64,000 nt of DNA from Negativicutes bacterium (GCA_031292035.1 JARLHX010000436.1:29040-93039); one strand, 5' to 3'. Positions 1 through 8,452 are shown, numbered from the stretch's first letter. Notes: generated from the sequence alone by a model not told the origin. Program-made: numbers and translations.

Positions 1-50
1 TTCAGGCGCAGTTCACGGGCGATCAGGGCGAAAATCTCGGTTACAAGCAC
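1..50 (-). CDS. tex: Tex-like RNA-binding transcription accessory protein, N-terminus only
   Basis: Only the first 17 or so codons lie in the window; the gene runs off the left edge. The GTG start at 50 gives an N-terminus containing TEIFALIARELRL, which resembles the opening helix of Tex/YhgF proteins (usually M-x-TEI-x-x-LIA-x-EL-x-L). Tex is a cytoplasmic S1-domain nucleic-acid-binding protein. A TATAAT -10 box on the minus strand (82-87) lies about 30 bases upstream, which favours this start over an in-frame ATG at 158 that has no Shine-Dalgarno. The identity rests on a short match, so it is moderately sure only. It is transcribed away from the membrane-protein gene at 213. Confidence 0.55.
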   Translation of the reverse strand, partial: MLVTEIFALIARELRL

Positions 51-212
51 AGTTTCACCAACCTTGTCATTTTCTTGTATTATTATAGCACAACTTTCAG
101 CAATTATTGGCAGTAGCTTCAGGAGAGGCAAAGAAAGGGCTGCGAAATTCGTTGGCATAATCTGGCGATGAAAACAATATATAAAATTAGTACAATATGT
201 GGGGGTGATGTG

Positions 213-572
213 ATGGAGGCTCTGTGGAATGGCGTCGCTAGCGGTTTTGCCATCGGGAAGCCTTTCTTGGCAGCGGTGCTGCTAATTGCCTTACTGGTGC
301 TGGTGGGGGACCGGGGCAGCAAAATGGCTCTCCGGCGGAGCAACCCTTGCCTGGCGGCACTTTGTATTTTCACCTTTGCACTAGGGACGGGTACGGCTGT
401 GTGGCTGATGGTGATGAGCCCCATATTCGCTTTGTTTGGCGCAGCTTTCAATCTCAGCTATCCCTTGATTTTGATGTATTGGGCCTTTTGGCTTCTGGTC
501 GGAGTATTGATTTCAGCAAAGAAACTGATTTACGAGAGCGCCAAACGGCAAGGACAACTGCCCTATCAATGA
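213..572 (+). CDS. small integral membrane protein, function unknown
   Basis: A 119-residue protein if translation starts at ATG 213, which follows GGGGGTG at 201-207; the ATG at 168 has no ribosome binding site. Three or four hydrophobic stretches are visible (about residues 10-30, 45-75 and 83-100), separated by short basic loops such as RGSKMALRR, and the tail is polar. No catalytic motif or family signature was recognised. It is divergent from tex and convergent with the HD-GYP gene, so the neighbours do not suggest a role. It is likely a real gene because of the good start and uninterrupted hydrophobic pattern. Confidence 0.65.
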   Translation: MEALWNGVASGFAIGKPFLAAVLLIALLVLVGDRGSKMALRRSNPCLAALCIFTFALGTGTAVWLMVMSPIFALFGAAFNLSYPLILMYWAFWLLVGVLISAKKLIYESAKRQGQLPYQ

Positions 573-600
573 GCAGGCGTTGATTTTCGAAAAGCGATTT

Positions 601-637
601 TACAGAAAGAAGAAGGCACCTCGCGGCGAGGTGCCTT
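601..637 (-). terminator. intrinsic terminator of the HD-GYP gene
   Basis: An 11-bp perfect stem (613-623 with 627-637) and a 3-base loop. Read on the minus strand it is followed by a T-rich tract (CTTCTTCTTTCT), so it would end the HD-GYP transcript immediately after its stop codon. It may also slow transcription from the gene at 213. Confidence 0.7.
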
Positions 638-642
638 CGGCG

Positions 643-1656
643 TTAGTAGGTTACAAAATCGACAATCGTAATATTGGGCTTTATCACAAGGTCAATCTCG
701 ATTGAGCCGGTGTCTTCAATGATTTGCACCACCGGCCGGAGGGGAAAGTGAACCTTATTTCTGACCACATAGGCCGTACTGCCAGTATTGAGACGGACGA
801 GGCTGCCTACAGGGAAGATGGCAGCTGTATTTAAGAAGGCGCGCAGCATATTGAGGTCAAACAAAGTATTGCCGCCGCCCAGCATTTCTTCAATAATGTC
901 TTGGCGTGGGGTGTGATTATGGGTGGTTTTTGCCAGCGCCATATCAAAATAGTTGGTGATGGCGACAAGGCGTGACAGGGGATGAGTCTCCCGTCCGGTC
1001 AGCCCTTTGGGAAATCCTGCTCCGTCATAGGCTTCGTGATGCTCGGATGCTATTCGGGCGACAACGCTGCTCAGATTGCTGCGTTGCAGAAGCTCGCGGC
1101 CATAGATGGTATGCAGGAAGGCCTTATCTGTATCTCCCGGGGGCAGCATCGATTTGCCTAAATCGTGGAGCAGAGCGCCGAGCGCTAAGTCGCGCAATAC
1201 CTGGCGATCAAATTTCAAATATAATCCAGTGATCACCGACAGGAGGCAAACATTTACAGCGTGATGGGTTTCATCCTCGCTGGGTTGGCGTACTTGAACA
1301 TTGACGACCTGATCGAGGTGAAGATCGGCTTCATCAATGACACTGTCCATGACACTGTTCAGTTTCTGCAAATGGGCCGCCGGCGGCTTAAAATTCAAAA
1401 TATCAGCAGCCTTCATCCGGAACAATTCGGTAAAGCATTGGGTCAATTCCTCGCGAAGCTCCGGGCTGATGATTTTGGCTTCTTTTAATGATTCGGCATA
1501 AGGATCGGTCACGGTAATGGTGCGGATACCGAGGCGTTTCAGACGGGAAATATAAACTTTGGTCAGACTGATACCTTTTTCCAGCAATAGATTGCCGCGT
1601 TCGTCAACTACGTCTTGAGTAAGTATCATACCGACCCCGGTATCTTCAATACGCAT
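643..1656 (-). CDS. HD-GYP-family phosphohydrolase (putative c-di-GMP phosphodiesterase)
   Basis: A 337-residue cytoplasmic protein. The C-terminal half has the HD-GYP pattern: HH at 131-132, HDLGK with HD at 164-165, H182, HHEAYDG at 206-212 and GFP at 214-216 where the family name motif has GYP. Proteins of this class hydrolyse c-di-GMP, or in some branches cGAMP, using two or three metal ions. The N-terminal ~120 residues resemble the DUF3391-like region often found before HD-GYP and contain no receiver domain. The start is preceded by AAAGGAGGTGAG. The Tyr-to-Phe change in GYP occurs in other members, so activity is plausible but not proven. A c-di-GMP riboswitch lies 15 kb away in the same window. 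Confidence 0.85.
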   Translation of the reverse strand: MRIEDTGVGMILTQDVVDERGNLLLEKGISLTKVYISRLKRLGIRTITVTDPYAESLKEAKIISPELREELTQCFTELFRMKAADILNFKPPAAHLQKLNSVMDSVIDEADLHLDQVVNVQVRQPSEDETHHAVNVCLLSVITGLYLKFDRQVLRDLALGALLHDLGKSMLPPGDTDKAFLHTIYGRELLQRSNLSSVVARIASEHHEAYDGAGFPKGLTGRETHPLSRLVAITNYFDMALAKTTHNHTPRQDIIEEMLGGGNTLFDLNMLRAFLNTAAIFPVGSLVRLNTGSTAYVVRNKVHFPLRPVVQIIEDTGSIEIDLVIKPNITIVDFVTY

Positions 1657-1948
1657 TTTCTCACCTCCTTTGAAGGGACCACCTTTATTATATAACGAAT
1701 TGCCCCAACAAAATATTTGCTGTTTGTCCCGATTTCATAGGACTTTGGTCCCGACTTAGCCCCAAGTAGCCCTCACGTCCTCAAAATGTGCGAGAAAAAA
1801 TTCTTTTTTGACGCTGCATTTAATCATCATTACCGCCGGCAGGGCAAAATATTCCTGGCGACAATCTTTGCCACATTTGCCACATGGCGCATATTAAAAC
1901 AGCCGGGGGCGCATGCTAGTGTTGCACCAGACGAAAGGGGGGATTCGC

Positions 1949-2146
1949 GTGTTGTCAGCCAAAGAATTAATGCATTTGGAAGACTTTTTGACCATTGAGC
2001 AATCGTGTGTCAAGACGCTCAACCATTTTGCCAGTCAGTTGCAGGACAACCAAGCTAAGCAACTATTACAACAAATGGCGCAGAAAAATCAGCAGAACTT
2101 CCAGACCATCAGCAAACACTTAACTACCGGGCAAAACTTACAATAG
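1949..2146 (+). CDS. small spore-coat-like protein
   Basis: A 65-residue Gln-rich helical protein. The GTG at 1949 is chosen as start because AAAGGGGGG lies at 1935-1942; the upstream in-frame ATG at 1913 lacks a site. The pattern LSAKEL-x-x-LEDFLTIEQSCVK followed by a Q/N-rich helix resembles the short partner of CotF-like coat proteins found in pairs in sporulating Firmicutes. It is 11 bases upstream of the CotF-domain gene and surely co-transcribed. Its role would be structural, in the coat or spore surface. A weak sigma-K-like -10 (CATATTAAA at 1890-1898) lies upstream, but no convincing -35 was seen. Confidence 0.65.
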   Translation: MLSAKELMHLEDFLTIEQSCVKTLNHFASQLQDNQAKQLLQQMAQKNQQNFQTISKHLTTGQNLQ

Positions 2147-2157
2147 GGGGGACAAGC

Positions 2158-2493
2158 ATGGTACAACCATCAGGACAACAGGGCCAGACAGGGCAGCAAA
2201 GCCAGATGTCCGGGCAGGGGATGCAGTTTGCCGACCGGGATATTCTGCAGCTATGTTTAAATGAGTCCAAGCATTTAGCCAGTTCGCTCAATACCTATAT
2301 CCAGGAAGCGGCCAGCGAACAACTTAGACGAGACTACATGACCGTTCTTGGCGATATCTACGGTCAAGAGAAGCAGTTGTTTGATTATATGCAGCAAAAA
2401 GGCTTCTATAATGTCAAGAATGCTACCCCCCAGGACATTTCCCAGGCCCAGAGCAAGTTCAGCGGTAAAACACAGCAACAGGCAATGCAGTAA
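2158..2493 (+). CDS. CotF-domain spore coat protein
   Basis: A 111-residue protein. A Gln/Ser/Gly-rich N-terminal 22 residues lead into a helical domain (FADRDILQLCLNESKHL, then YMTVLGDIYGQEKQLFDYMQQKGFY) typical of the CotF family, which has a four-helix ferritin-like shape without the metal ligands. These proteins are structural components of the spore coat. The start ATG follows AGGGGGGAC. It is the second gene of a two-gene operon and is followed by a strong terminator. Its presence is one of the main signs that the organism forms spores. Confidence 0.85.
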   Translation: MVQPSGQQGQTGQQSQMSGQGMQFADRDILQLCLNESKHLASSLNTYIQEAASEQLRRDYMTVLGDIYGQEKQLFDYMQQKGFYNVKNATPQDISQAQSKFSGKTQQQAMQ

Positions 2494-2498
2494 CCGAT

Positions 2499-2529
2499 AT
2501 CCCGTGGTTAAGCCACGGGATTTTTTTTT
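2499..2529 (+). terminator. intrinsic terminator of the coat operon
   Basis: A 9-bp stem (ATCCCGTGG 2499-2507 with CCACGGGAT 2513-2521) and a run of eight T (2522-2529). Confidence 0.9.
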
Positions 2530-2616
2530 GCGCACGATCGGCAGCGAGGAGTACTGCATCTCAGCCAGTTTTCAGACAGCCTGCCGTATTAAGTGGAAGT
2601 CATTGGCCGCGCCCTA

Positions 2617-2645
2617 TTGACAAGATTAGATAATGAATGTAGAAT
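2617..2645 (+). promoter_or_regulatory. sigma-A-type promoter of the perR-like gene
   Basis: TTGACA at 2617-2622 and TAGAAT at 2640-2645 with a 17-base spacer, about 110 bases before the chosen start codon. Confidence 0.7.
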
Positions 2646-2662
2646 AAAAAATGAATATAGTT

Positions 2663-2684
2663 GGATAATCTTTATTAGTTATCC
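2663..2684 (+). promoter_or_regulatory. inverted repeat in the perR-like leader, candidate operator
   Basis: GGATAA (2663-2668) and TTATCC (2679-2684) form a symmetric site 17 bases downstream of the -10 box. The sub-site 2663-2677 matches the PerR box consensus (TTATAATnATTATAA) at about 10 of 14 positions. Autoregulation by the Fur-family protein is the natural inference. Confidence 0.4.
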
Positions 2685-2754
2685 GGTTGCGGCCATGCTA
2701 TTACTAGATAATTGCTATTGAAATTTGATTATGGTGTTGGAAGGGGTATTTCAA

Positions 2755-3180
2755 GTGGAGAAAAAAATTACAGGGTTACTGCGGGAAAAAGGATTCAAGG
2801 TTACTCCCCAGCGGCTGGCGATCTATAAAGTTTTATCGAATACAAAGGCTCATCCCAGCGCTGAGATGATTTTTAACGAATTGCAGCCGCATTATCCAAC
2901 GATGAGTTTGGCTACGGTCTATAAAACGGTGGAAATTTTACGTGAAATTGGTCTTTTGCAGGTGCTCAACGCCGGTGAAGACAGTTTCCGTTATGATGCA
3001 GATACCAGTACCCATCCGCATATTCGCTGCCTGCAGTGCGGCCGGGTCGATGATCTTCATGAGGTCGATTCCAGCGAATTTGTCAGTGATGTTGCCAGTA
3101 AGACGCCCTATCAGTTAACCGGTCAGCAGTTTTATTTTTACGGACTTTGTCCTAGATGCCAATCGATGGGGCCGAATTAG
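2755..3180 (+). CDS. perR: Fur-family metalloregulator, PerR-like
   Basis: A 141-residue DNA-binding repressor if started at GTG 2755 (GGAAGGGG at 2738-2745); the ATGs at 2725 and 2731 lack a ribosome site. An N-terminal winged helix (KVTPQRLAIYKVL; LATVYKTVEIL recognition region) is followed by a dimerisation and metal domain with the regulatory-site pattern D-x-x-T-x-x-HPHIRC and two CxxC pairs (CLQCG, CPRCQ) for structural zinc. The acidic residue after CGRV is Asp, as in PerR, where Fur usually has Glu. PerR senses peroxide by metal-catalysed His oxidation. It is monocistronic, with its own promoter and terminator. A possible PerR box occurs at 34050. Confidence 0.8.
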   Translation: MEKKITGLLREKGFKVTPQRLAIYKVLSNTKAHPSAEMIFNELQPHYPTMSLATVYKTVEILREIGLLQVLNAGEDSFRYDADTSTHPHIRCLQCGRVDDLHEVDSSEFVSDVASKTPYQLTGQQFYFYGLCPRCQSMGPN

Positions 3181-3211
3181 TGTCGCGTAACCCATTGTGG
3201 CACGAAAAATA

Positions 3212-3251
3212 GCGCAATTGAAAACCCGGCTTGCCGGGTTTTCAATTGCGC
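3212..3251. terminator. long bidirectional terminator hairpin
   Basis: A perfect 19-bp stem (3212-3230 with 3233-3251) with a 2-base loop; the stem contains the A-tract and T-tract (AAAACCCGGC/GCCGGGTTTT). TGTGGCACGAA at 3196-3206 precedes it, and the same 11-mer precedes the terminator at 53716. Confidence 0.8.
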
Positions 3252-3306
3252 AGGAATGGCGTTAGCCGGCAACGAATATTAGTCGGCGACAGAGGAGGGA
3301 AAAGAG

Positions 3307-3945
3307 ATGGATTTGGCTAAATTTATCGACCACACGCTGCTGAAAGCTGACGCTACCGTCGAGGATATCACGGCGCTCTGCGGCGAGGCGGCTGAAAATG
3401 GTTTCGCCGCCGTGTGCGTCAACCCGAATTATGTGGATCTGGCGGCTCACCTACTTGCCGGTAGCGGGGTGAAAGTGGCTACAGTGATCGGCTTCCCGCT
3501 GGGGGCGACTTTTACGGCAGTGAAGGTGTGCGAAGTGCAAGCGGCGGTTTTGCGAAAAGCAGATGAACTGGATATGGTAATGAATATCGGCGCCGCCAAG
3601 ACCGGGGCCTGGGCCGCGGTGGAGGAAGACATCAGGCAGGTGGTGGCTGCTGCTGAAGGAAAAACGGTCAAGGTTATTATCGAGGCCGCACTTCTTTCCG
3701 ACGACGAGAAACGGCAGGCTTGCCAGGTTGCTGTGGCAGCCGGAGCGCATTTCGTGAAAACTTCCACCGGTTTTGGGCCTGGTGGGGCCACGGCGGAGGA
3801 TGTTCGGCTGATGCGGGTCGAAGTCGGTGACAAAGTCGGCGTCAAAGCTTCAGGCGGTATCCGCACGCGGCAGCAGGCCGAAGCGATGATTGCTGCCGGG
3901 GCTACCCGGCTGGGTACTAGCGCAGGCCCCGGCCTGAACAAGTAG
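3307..3945 (+). CDS. deoC: deoxyribose-phosphate aldolase
   Basis: A 212-residue cytoplasmic class I aldolase, the usual length for DeoC. It cleaves 2-deoxy-D-ribose 5-phosphate to glyceraldehyde 3-phosphate and acetaldehyde in deoxynucleoside salvage. Visible signatures are [12 protein letters not shown] at the N-terminus, [24 protein letters not shown], and the Schiff-base lysine K151 in [14 protein letters not shown], followed by VKASGGIRT. The start follows AGAGGAGGGAAAAGAG. No other deo genes (deoA, deoB, deoD) are next to it; it sits alone between the perR terminator and a peptidase gene. Confidence 0.95.
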   Translation: MDLAKFIDHTLLKADATVEDITALCGEAAENGFAAVCVNPNYVDLAAHLLAGSGVKVATVIGFPLGATFTAVKVCEVQAAVLRKADELDMVMNIGAAKTGAWAAVEEDIRQVVAAAEGKTVKVIIEAALLSDDEKRQACQVAVAAGAHFVKTSTGFGPGGATAEDVRLMRVEVGDKVGVKASGGIRTRQQAEAMIAAGATRLGTSAGPGLNK

Positions 3946-4032
3946 CTTCCAGGAGATTCCGGTGGGAAGGGACCCCCCAAGTATGCTATACTGGGATACT
4001 CAGGCCCGGTCTGGGGAAAGGGGGATAGGCCC

Positions 4033-4884
4033 ATGCATAAGGTAACGATTTTGGATGGCGCGCTGATTGCGGTGCTGCTGTTGGCAATTTTAGTATTATT
4101 TCAGATGCCTGTCCGCCTCCAGCTGTGGCTTTACCCAGTGGTGCGCCAGGCGACCGAGATCAAACTGAATTATGAAACCCGTAGCCTAGCGGTCTACGAG
4201 ACACGGCATTTTACCATTAAATATGGCCCAAAAGACGCCGATGTGGTGGCGATGGTCGCTGAGGCGGCGGAAAAGGCGTATCAACCTGTGACTGAGGAGT
4301 TGGATTATGCTCCGACAGGGAAGACGCTGATTGTGCTTTACCCCAGCCGCCGCGAACTGAATCAGGCGTTTGGCTGGTCAGGTGATCAGAGTGTCATGGG
4401 GGCGTACTGGGGTGGTGTCATCCAGGTCCTTTCGCCGCATGAATGGCTCCAGCAGACCTCTCCGGAAGAATTTATCCGTTCCGGGCCGATGGTGCACGAG
4501 TTTACCCATCTGGTGTTCGACCATATGACCGGCGGTAATTACCCGCGCTGGTTCACCGAAGGTCTGGCCCAGTATGTCGAGTACCGGGTCAATCATTATG
4601 AATGGCGGTCGCCGACCAATTCCATGGCCGGCCAGTTATACACCATGGCTGAACTTGACGCTAATTTTGACGCCCTTACCGACCAGTCGCTGGCTTACCG
4701 TGAGTCGCTGGCGGCGGTGAGGTATATCGCCGAAGTCTACGGCGAGGGCAAACTGCAGCAGGTGATGAGCGCGTTGGCTGCAGGAAAGAATATGCAGCAG
4801 GCGATCACCGCCAGCCTGGGCACCGACTATGGTGATTATGAGGCGGCCTGGCAAAAGTGGGCTGCCGCCAATATGCTCACTTAA
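4033..4884 (+). CDS. membrane-anchored gluzincin peptidase (peptidase MA-like)
   Basis: A 283-residue protein with one N-terminal membrane helix (residues 8-25) and an extracytoplasmic domain. The zinc site is H155-E156-F-T-H159 with the downstream glutamate E176 in WFTEGLAQYVE, the gluzincin arrangement of the peptidase MA and M1 families. It probably acts as a cell-envelope metallopeptidase; the substrate is unknown. The start is preceded by GGGGAAAGGGGG. It is monocistronic, with a strong terminator right after the stop. Confidence 0.8.
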   Translation: MHKVTILDGALIAVLLLAILVLFQMPVRLQLWLYPVVRQATEIKLNYETRSLAVYETRHFTIKYGPKDADVVAMVAEAAEKAYQPVTEELDYAPTGKTLIVLYPSRRELNQAFGWSGDQSVMGAYWGGVIQVLSPHEWLQQTSPEEFIRSGPMVHEFTHLVFDHMTGGNYPRWFTEGLAQYVEYRVNHYEWRSPTNSMAGQLYTMAELDANFDALTDQSLAYRESLAAVRYIAEVYGEGKLQQVMSALAAGKNMQQAITASLGTDYGDYEAAWQKWAAANMLT

Positions 4885-4887
4885 TTG

Positions 4888-4925
4888 ATAAGAGATATAC
4901 CGGACCGGTATATCTCTTATTTTTT
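4888..4925. terminator. bidirectional terminator between convergent genes
   Basis: A 16-bp perfect stem (4888-4903 with 4905-4920), followed on the plus strand by a T run. It serves the peptidase gene and, on the minus strand, the short gene at 4930. Confidence 0.85.
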
Positions 4926-4929
4926 ACCT

Positions 4930-5142
4930 TCAGCCAGGCCCCTGGGTTCTGGCTGTTGATTGACGATCCTCAAGCCGTTCCCAGATCTGCCGGAGAAATT
5001 CGATGATTTTTTCGTTTTGGGCAAATATTCGTTCCTGGCTGAGGGCAACGTCGCGCACCGGCGCCATTTCCTGACGGAACTGTTCCAGGACATTTTTGAC
5101 TATTTTATCATAAGGGGATCGTTTCTTTGTCCGAAATGCCAT
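4930..5142 (-). CDS. short charged coiled-coil protein, unknown
   Basis: A 70-residue protein starting at the ATG at 5142, six bases after GGAGGT. It has a basic N-terminus (MAFRTKKRSPYDKIVKN) followed by a continuous amphipathic helix rich in Glu, Gln and Arg that could form a coiled coil. No family was recognised. The good ribosome site and shared terminator suggest a real gene. It is convergent with the peptidase gene. Confidence 0.6.
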   Translation of the reverse strand: MAFRTKKRSPYDKIVKNVLEQFRQEMAPVRDVALSQERIFAQNEKIIEFLRQIWERLEDRQSTARTQGPG

Positions 5143-5287
5143 CCTCATACCTCCTAACCAAAGTTTATTACATAATATTCCGGGGCGTCGCCAAAGGTTA
5201 CGGTGAAAAGAGGGCGGCATTTTCGGCACATAAAATGCTAGCGGTGGGGAATTTTAGAATAGAAGTCTAAGTAAGGGGAGGCCGCCT

Positions 5288-5803
5288 GTGAGCAGTCAAA
5301 ATATTTTGCTTACCGGAGGATTGCTGCTGTTTTTGCTTGGAGTAGGGTACGGCTTGGTGTATGACGGATTGATTATGCCTGAGAACCATCGCGCAATGGT
5401 GTACAGCCTGGATATGGCCCTGAATATGGCGGCCAAAGGTGATTTGACCATGGCCAGCGCCTTTGCCGGGCAGTACGGGGACGAAAGTTTCAGCCGGGAT
5501 ATCGGAGTCCGGATACCATTGCATCTGGCCCTGGCCGGGGCGATGACAACCCTGCCCCTCTGGATAGCGGTAGAATTGGACATTAGTGAACGAATGAAGC
5601 GGACGCTGGCGCTCTTTATGGTGGGCGGCGGCCTGCTCATGGCGCTGGGGGATTTTCTCCGTATCGGGCTGCGTCCGGCAGTGGGTTATTATCTGGTAAT
5701 GGCTGGTTACGGCTGGCTATTTTTAGGACTGGCTGGTTATTTGCTCTATGCTGTGCTTGATATCTGGCTGCGCGAAGATCGGCGCAGACAGAAGCGGGGC
5801 TAG
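5288..5803 (+). CDS. four-helix membrane protein linked to the hydrogenase
   Basis: A 171-residue protein from a GTG start after AAGGGGAGG. There are about four transmembrane stretches (residues ~6-25, 75-95, 105-122, 130-158), with a soluble loop between the first and second. It is three bases upstream of the Tat-exported hydrogenase small subunit and in the same operon, so it probably anchors the enzyme or links it to the quinone pool. It is not a recognisable HyaC-type cytochrome b: only two histidines are present (in ENHRAM and PLHLAL), too few for two bis-His hemes. No homologous family was recognised. Confidence 0.65.
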   Translation: MSSQNILLTGGLLLFLLGVGYGLVYDGLIMPENHRAMVYSLDMALNMAAKGDLTMASAFAGQYGDESFSRDIGVRIPLHLALAGAMTTLPLWIAVELDISERMKRTLALFMVGGGLLMALGDFLRIGLRPAVGYYLVMAGYGWLFLGLAGYLLYAVLDIWLREDRRRQKRG

Positions 5804-5806
5804 ACG

Positions 5807-7051
5807 ATGTTGTCGCGGCGGGAGTTCTTAACTTTATGTATGTCATCGGCGCTGGGCGTCGGTCTCACCGAACTGCTGGGGCCTGTCATGCGAGAGACTT
5901 TCGCCCAGGAAAAATGGAGCCGCCCGCCGGTCATCTGGCTGGAACTGGGCAGCTGCACCGGCAACACCGTTTCACTGTCCAACGCCGTCAATCCTAGTCT
6001 GACGCAGTTTCTTGCTGAAGTCATCGAACTGCGCTACCACTGGACGCTGAACACTGCATCAGGCGAGGTGGCGGTAAAAGCCATGCTGGATACAGTGCAG
6101 CAGGATGCCGACCGCTTTTGGCTGGTTGTCGAAGGGGCGGTGATGACCGCCGACAACGGGCGCTTTAACCATGTGTTTCTGCGCAACGGCGAGATGGTGA
6201 CAGGCATGGCGGCTCTGGCGGAATTTGCCCCCAAGGCCAAATATATTATCGCTGTCGGCGACTGCGCCGCCTTTGGCGGGCCGTCGGCGGCCCATCCCAA
6301 CCCCGGCGGCGCCAAGGGGGTATGGGATGTTGTCGCCTCCAAACCGGTGATCAACCTGCCTGGCTGCCCAGCCCATCCCGACTGGATGACCGGCACTTTC
6401 AGCCATCTCTTGCTCTACGGCATGCCGGAACTGGACGCCTATAACCGCCCGAAGATGTTTTACGGCCAAACCATCCACGAACTCTGCCAACGGCGTCAGC
6501 AGTTTGAAGACGGCATTTTTGCCGCTTTTCCCGGCGAGCCCGGTTGCCTGTACCGGGTGGGCTGCAAGGGGCCGGTCACCCACGCCGATTGTCCGCTGCG
6601 CCAGTGGAACCATTATGTCAATTGGCCGGTAAAGGCCGGCACGCCGTGTATCGGCTGCGCCAGTCCCCACTTTCCCGACGGCATGATGCCGTTTTATAAT
6701 CACCTGCCTGACATCCAAACGCCAGCTGTTGGTGTGAATATCAAAAAAATCGGCGCTGCCATGGCCACTTTGGCCGTGGCAGCGGTGGGCACCCATCTCG
6801 CGGCCGGAGTCTTTGCCCGGCGGATTCACAAACACTATTTGGACGGCACCAAGCCCGGCGATCCGGCCCCACCCGAGAATCTCGCGCAGGTCAGACAGGA
6901 GCTGGATGATCTCATCCGCCAGCAGAACACCCTGCTCAGCCAAGCCAAGAAGCTGGAAGCTCCCAGGCCCAAAAGGAAGAGGTCGCTCGTGCGGCGGGTG
7001 GCCGGTTTCTGGCGGACTGAGGACAACACGGAAAAGGATCAACCGGAATGA
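5807..7051 (+). CDS. periplasmic NiFe hydrogenase small subunit
   Basis: A 414-residue Fe-S subunit of a membrane-bound uptake-type NiFe hydrogenase. The N-terminus MLSRREFLTL is a twin-arginine signal. Cluster ligands are seen in LGSCTGN, GDCAAFGG, LPGCPAHPDW, CKGPVTHADCPLRQWN and CIGCASPHFPD, consistent with proximal, medial and distal clusters. A C-terminal hydrophobic helix (about residues 305-330) would anchor it in the cytoplasmic membrane, followed by a charged cytoplasmic tail. The stop overlaps the large-subunit start (ATGA). It would pass electrons from H2 to the membrane partner and quinone. The tail after the anchor (~80 residues) is longer than usual. Confidence 0.93.
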   Translation: MLSRREFLTLCMSSALGVGLTELLGPVMRETFAQEKWSRPPVIWLELGSCTGNTVSLSNAVNPSLTQFLAEVIELRYHWTLNTASGEVAVKAMLDTVQQDADRFWLVVEGAVMTADNGRFNHVFLRNGEMVTGMAALAEFAPKAKYIIAVGDCAAFGGPSAAHPNPGGAKGVWDVVASKPVINLPGCPAHPDWMTGTFSHLLLYGMPELDAYNRPKMFYGQTIHELCQRRQQFEDGIFAAFPGEPGCLYRVGCKGPVTHADCPLRQWNHYVNWPVKAGTPCIGCASPHFPDGMMPFYNHLPDIQTPAVGVNIKKIGAAMATLAVAAVGTHLAAGVFARRIHKHYLDGTKPGDPAPPENLAQVRQELDDLIRQQNTLLSQAKKLEAPRPKRKRSLVRRVAGFWRTEDNTEKDQPE

Positions 7052-8448
7052 CCAGAAAAACAATTTTTCCTATGACCCGTATTCACGAACCTCTGCGGGT
7101 GGATGTAGAAATCGACGGCGGACAGGTGGTCGACGCCTGGCTTGGCGGAATGCTGTTTCGGGGGTTTGAGGCCATGCTGATCGGCCGCGATCCCCGTGAT
7201 GCGGCCCTCTTTACCCAGCGTATCTGCGGTATCTGCACCACCGCCCACGCGGTGGCGGCGACGCTGGCTCAGCAGGAGGCCTTCGGTGTTGCACCCACTC
7301 CGAACGGTCAGCATCTTACCAACCTCATTTATGCCGCTGACATCATCCATAATCACCTGGTACATTTTTATACTCTGGCCCTGTTCGATTATGTGGTAGG
7401 GCCGGCAACGCCGCCGTATTTACCCCGGCAAAAGGGGGATTTCCGGTTGCCGCCAAAGGTCAACAGCGACATCATGACCCACGCTAAAACCGCGTATATG
7501 ATGGCAAGCCGGGCTCATGAAATGATGGCTATTTTCGGGGGCAAGGCGCCGATGCAGCAAACCATAATGCCGACAGGGGTGACCGAGCAGGTCAACGGTG
7601 AGAGGGTGGCGGCATACTGGAGTGTTCTTCAGGAGCTCAAGGATTTCGTGGAACAAATCTATCTTCCAGATGTCCTGACAATTGCCGATTATTATCTCGA
7701 CTACTTCAAAATCGGAACCGGCTACGGTCATTTGATGTCTTTCGGGATGTTTCCCGCTCCGGTGACCGGCAGGCGGGCTTTCGGCGCGGGGGTGATCGTC
7801 AATCGCGGCGTGGTGGCGCCTTTTGAAGGCGGCAAGGTTCTCGAAGGAAGCCGCTTCGCCTGGTACGCGGATGAGCAGGAAAGCCGCCAGCCAAGCGAGG
7901 GGAAGACGACTCCTGACAGCCACAAGGCCGAGGCCTACACCTGGATCAAGGCACCGCGTTATCAGGGCTTGCCCTTCGAGAGCGGACCCCTGGCCCGGGG
8001 CTGGATAAACGGGAATTATCGCCGGGGGGTATCGGTCATGGACCGGCTGGTAGCCAGGGCCCAGGAAACACAAAAAATATGCCGCCTGGCGGAAGAGTGG
8101 CTCTCCCAGCTCGTTCCCGGCGCTCCGACCGTCAGTCCGTATACTCCGCCGCCTCAAGGCGCCGGCAGCGGGTTAACCGATGCCATGCGCGGCGTACTCG
8201 GCCACTGGCTCAGCTATGACCAGCATAAAGTGAGCCACTACCAGATTGTGACCCCCAGCACCTGGAACTTTTCTCCCCGGGATGCCGCCGGTCGGCGCGG
8301 CCCGGTAGAGGAGGCTCTGGTGGGAACGCCGGTGGCCAGTGCCGACAGCCTGATCGAAGTGGCCCGGGTCATTCACTCCCTTGATCCATGTCTTACCTGT
8401 GCGGTACATGTTTTGGCCATGCCGCAGACCCAGCCGGTTTTTGTCTGA
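7048..8448 (+). CDS. NiFe hydrogenase large subunit
   Basis: A 466-residue catalytic subunit that splits H2 at a NiFe(CN)2CO centre. Motif L1 (RICGICTTAH, near residue 55) and motif L2 (DPCLTCAVH, residues 446-454) supply the four cysteine ligands. The 12 residues after His454 match the C-terminal peptide normally removed by an endopeptidase (HyaD/HybD type) after nickel insertion. It has no signal peptide and would be exported by piggy-back on the Tat signal of the small subunit. No maturation protease or hyp gene follows; a terminator does, so maturation must be encoded elsewhere. Confidence 0.95.
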   Translation: MTRKTIFPMTRIHEPLRVDVEIDGGQVVDAWLGGMLFRGFEAMLIGRDPRDAALFTQRICGICTTAHAVAATLAQQEAFGVAPTPNGQHLTNLIYAADIIHNHLVHFYTLALFDYVVGPATPPYLPRQKGDFRLPPKVNSDIMTHAKTAYMMASRAHEMMAIFGGKAPMQQTIMPTGVTEQVNGERVAAYWSVLQELKDFVEQIYLPDVLTIADYYLDYFKIGTGYGHLMSFGMFPAPVTGRRAFGAGVIVNRGVVAPFEGGKVLEGSRFAWYADEQESRQPSEGKTTPDSHKAEAYTWIKAPRYQGLPFESGPLARGWINGNYRRGVSVMDRLVARAQETQKICRLAEEWLSQLVPGAPTVSPYTPPPQGAGSGLTDAMRGVLGHWLSYDQHKVSHYQIVTPSTWNFSPRDAAGRRGPVEEALVGTPVASADSLIEVARVIHSLDPCLTCAVHVLAMPQTQPVFV

Positions 8449-8452
8449 CGCA

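Noticed and set aside
1786..1998. Open frame upstream of the coat genes
   Set aside because: No ribosome site, and it overlaps the better-supported coat gene start in another frame.
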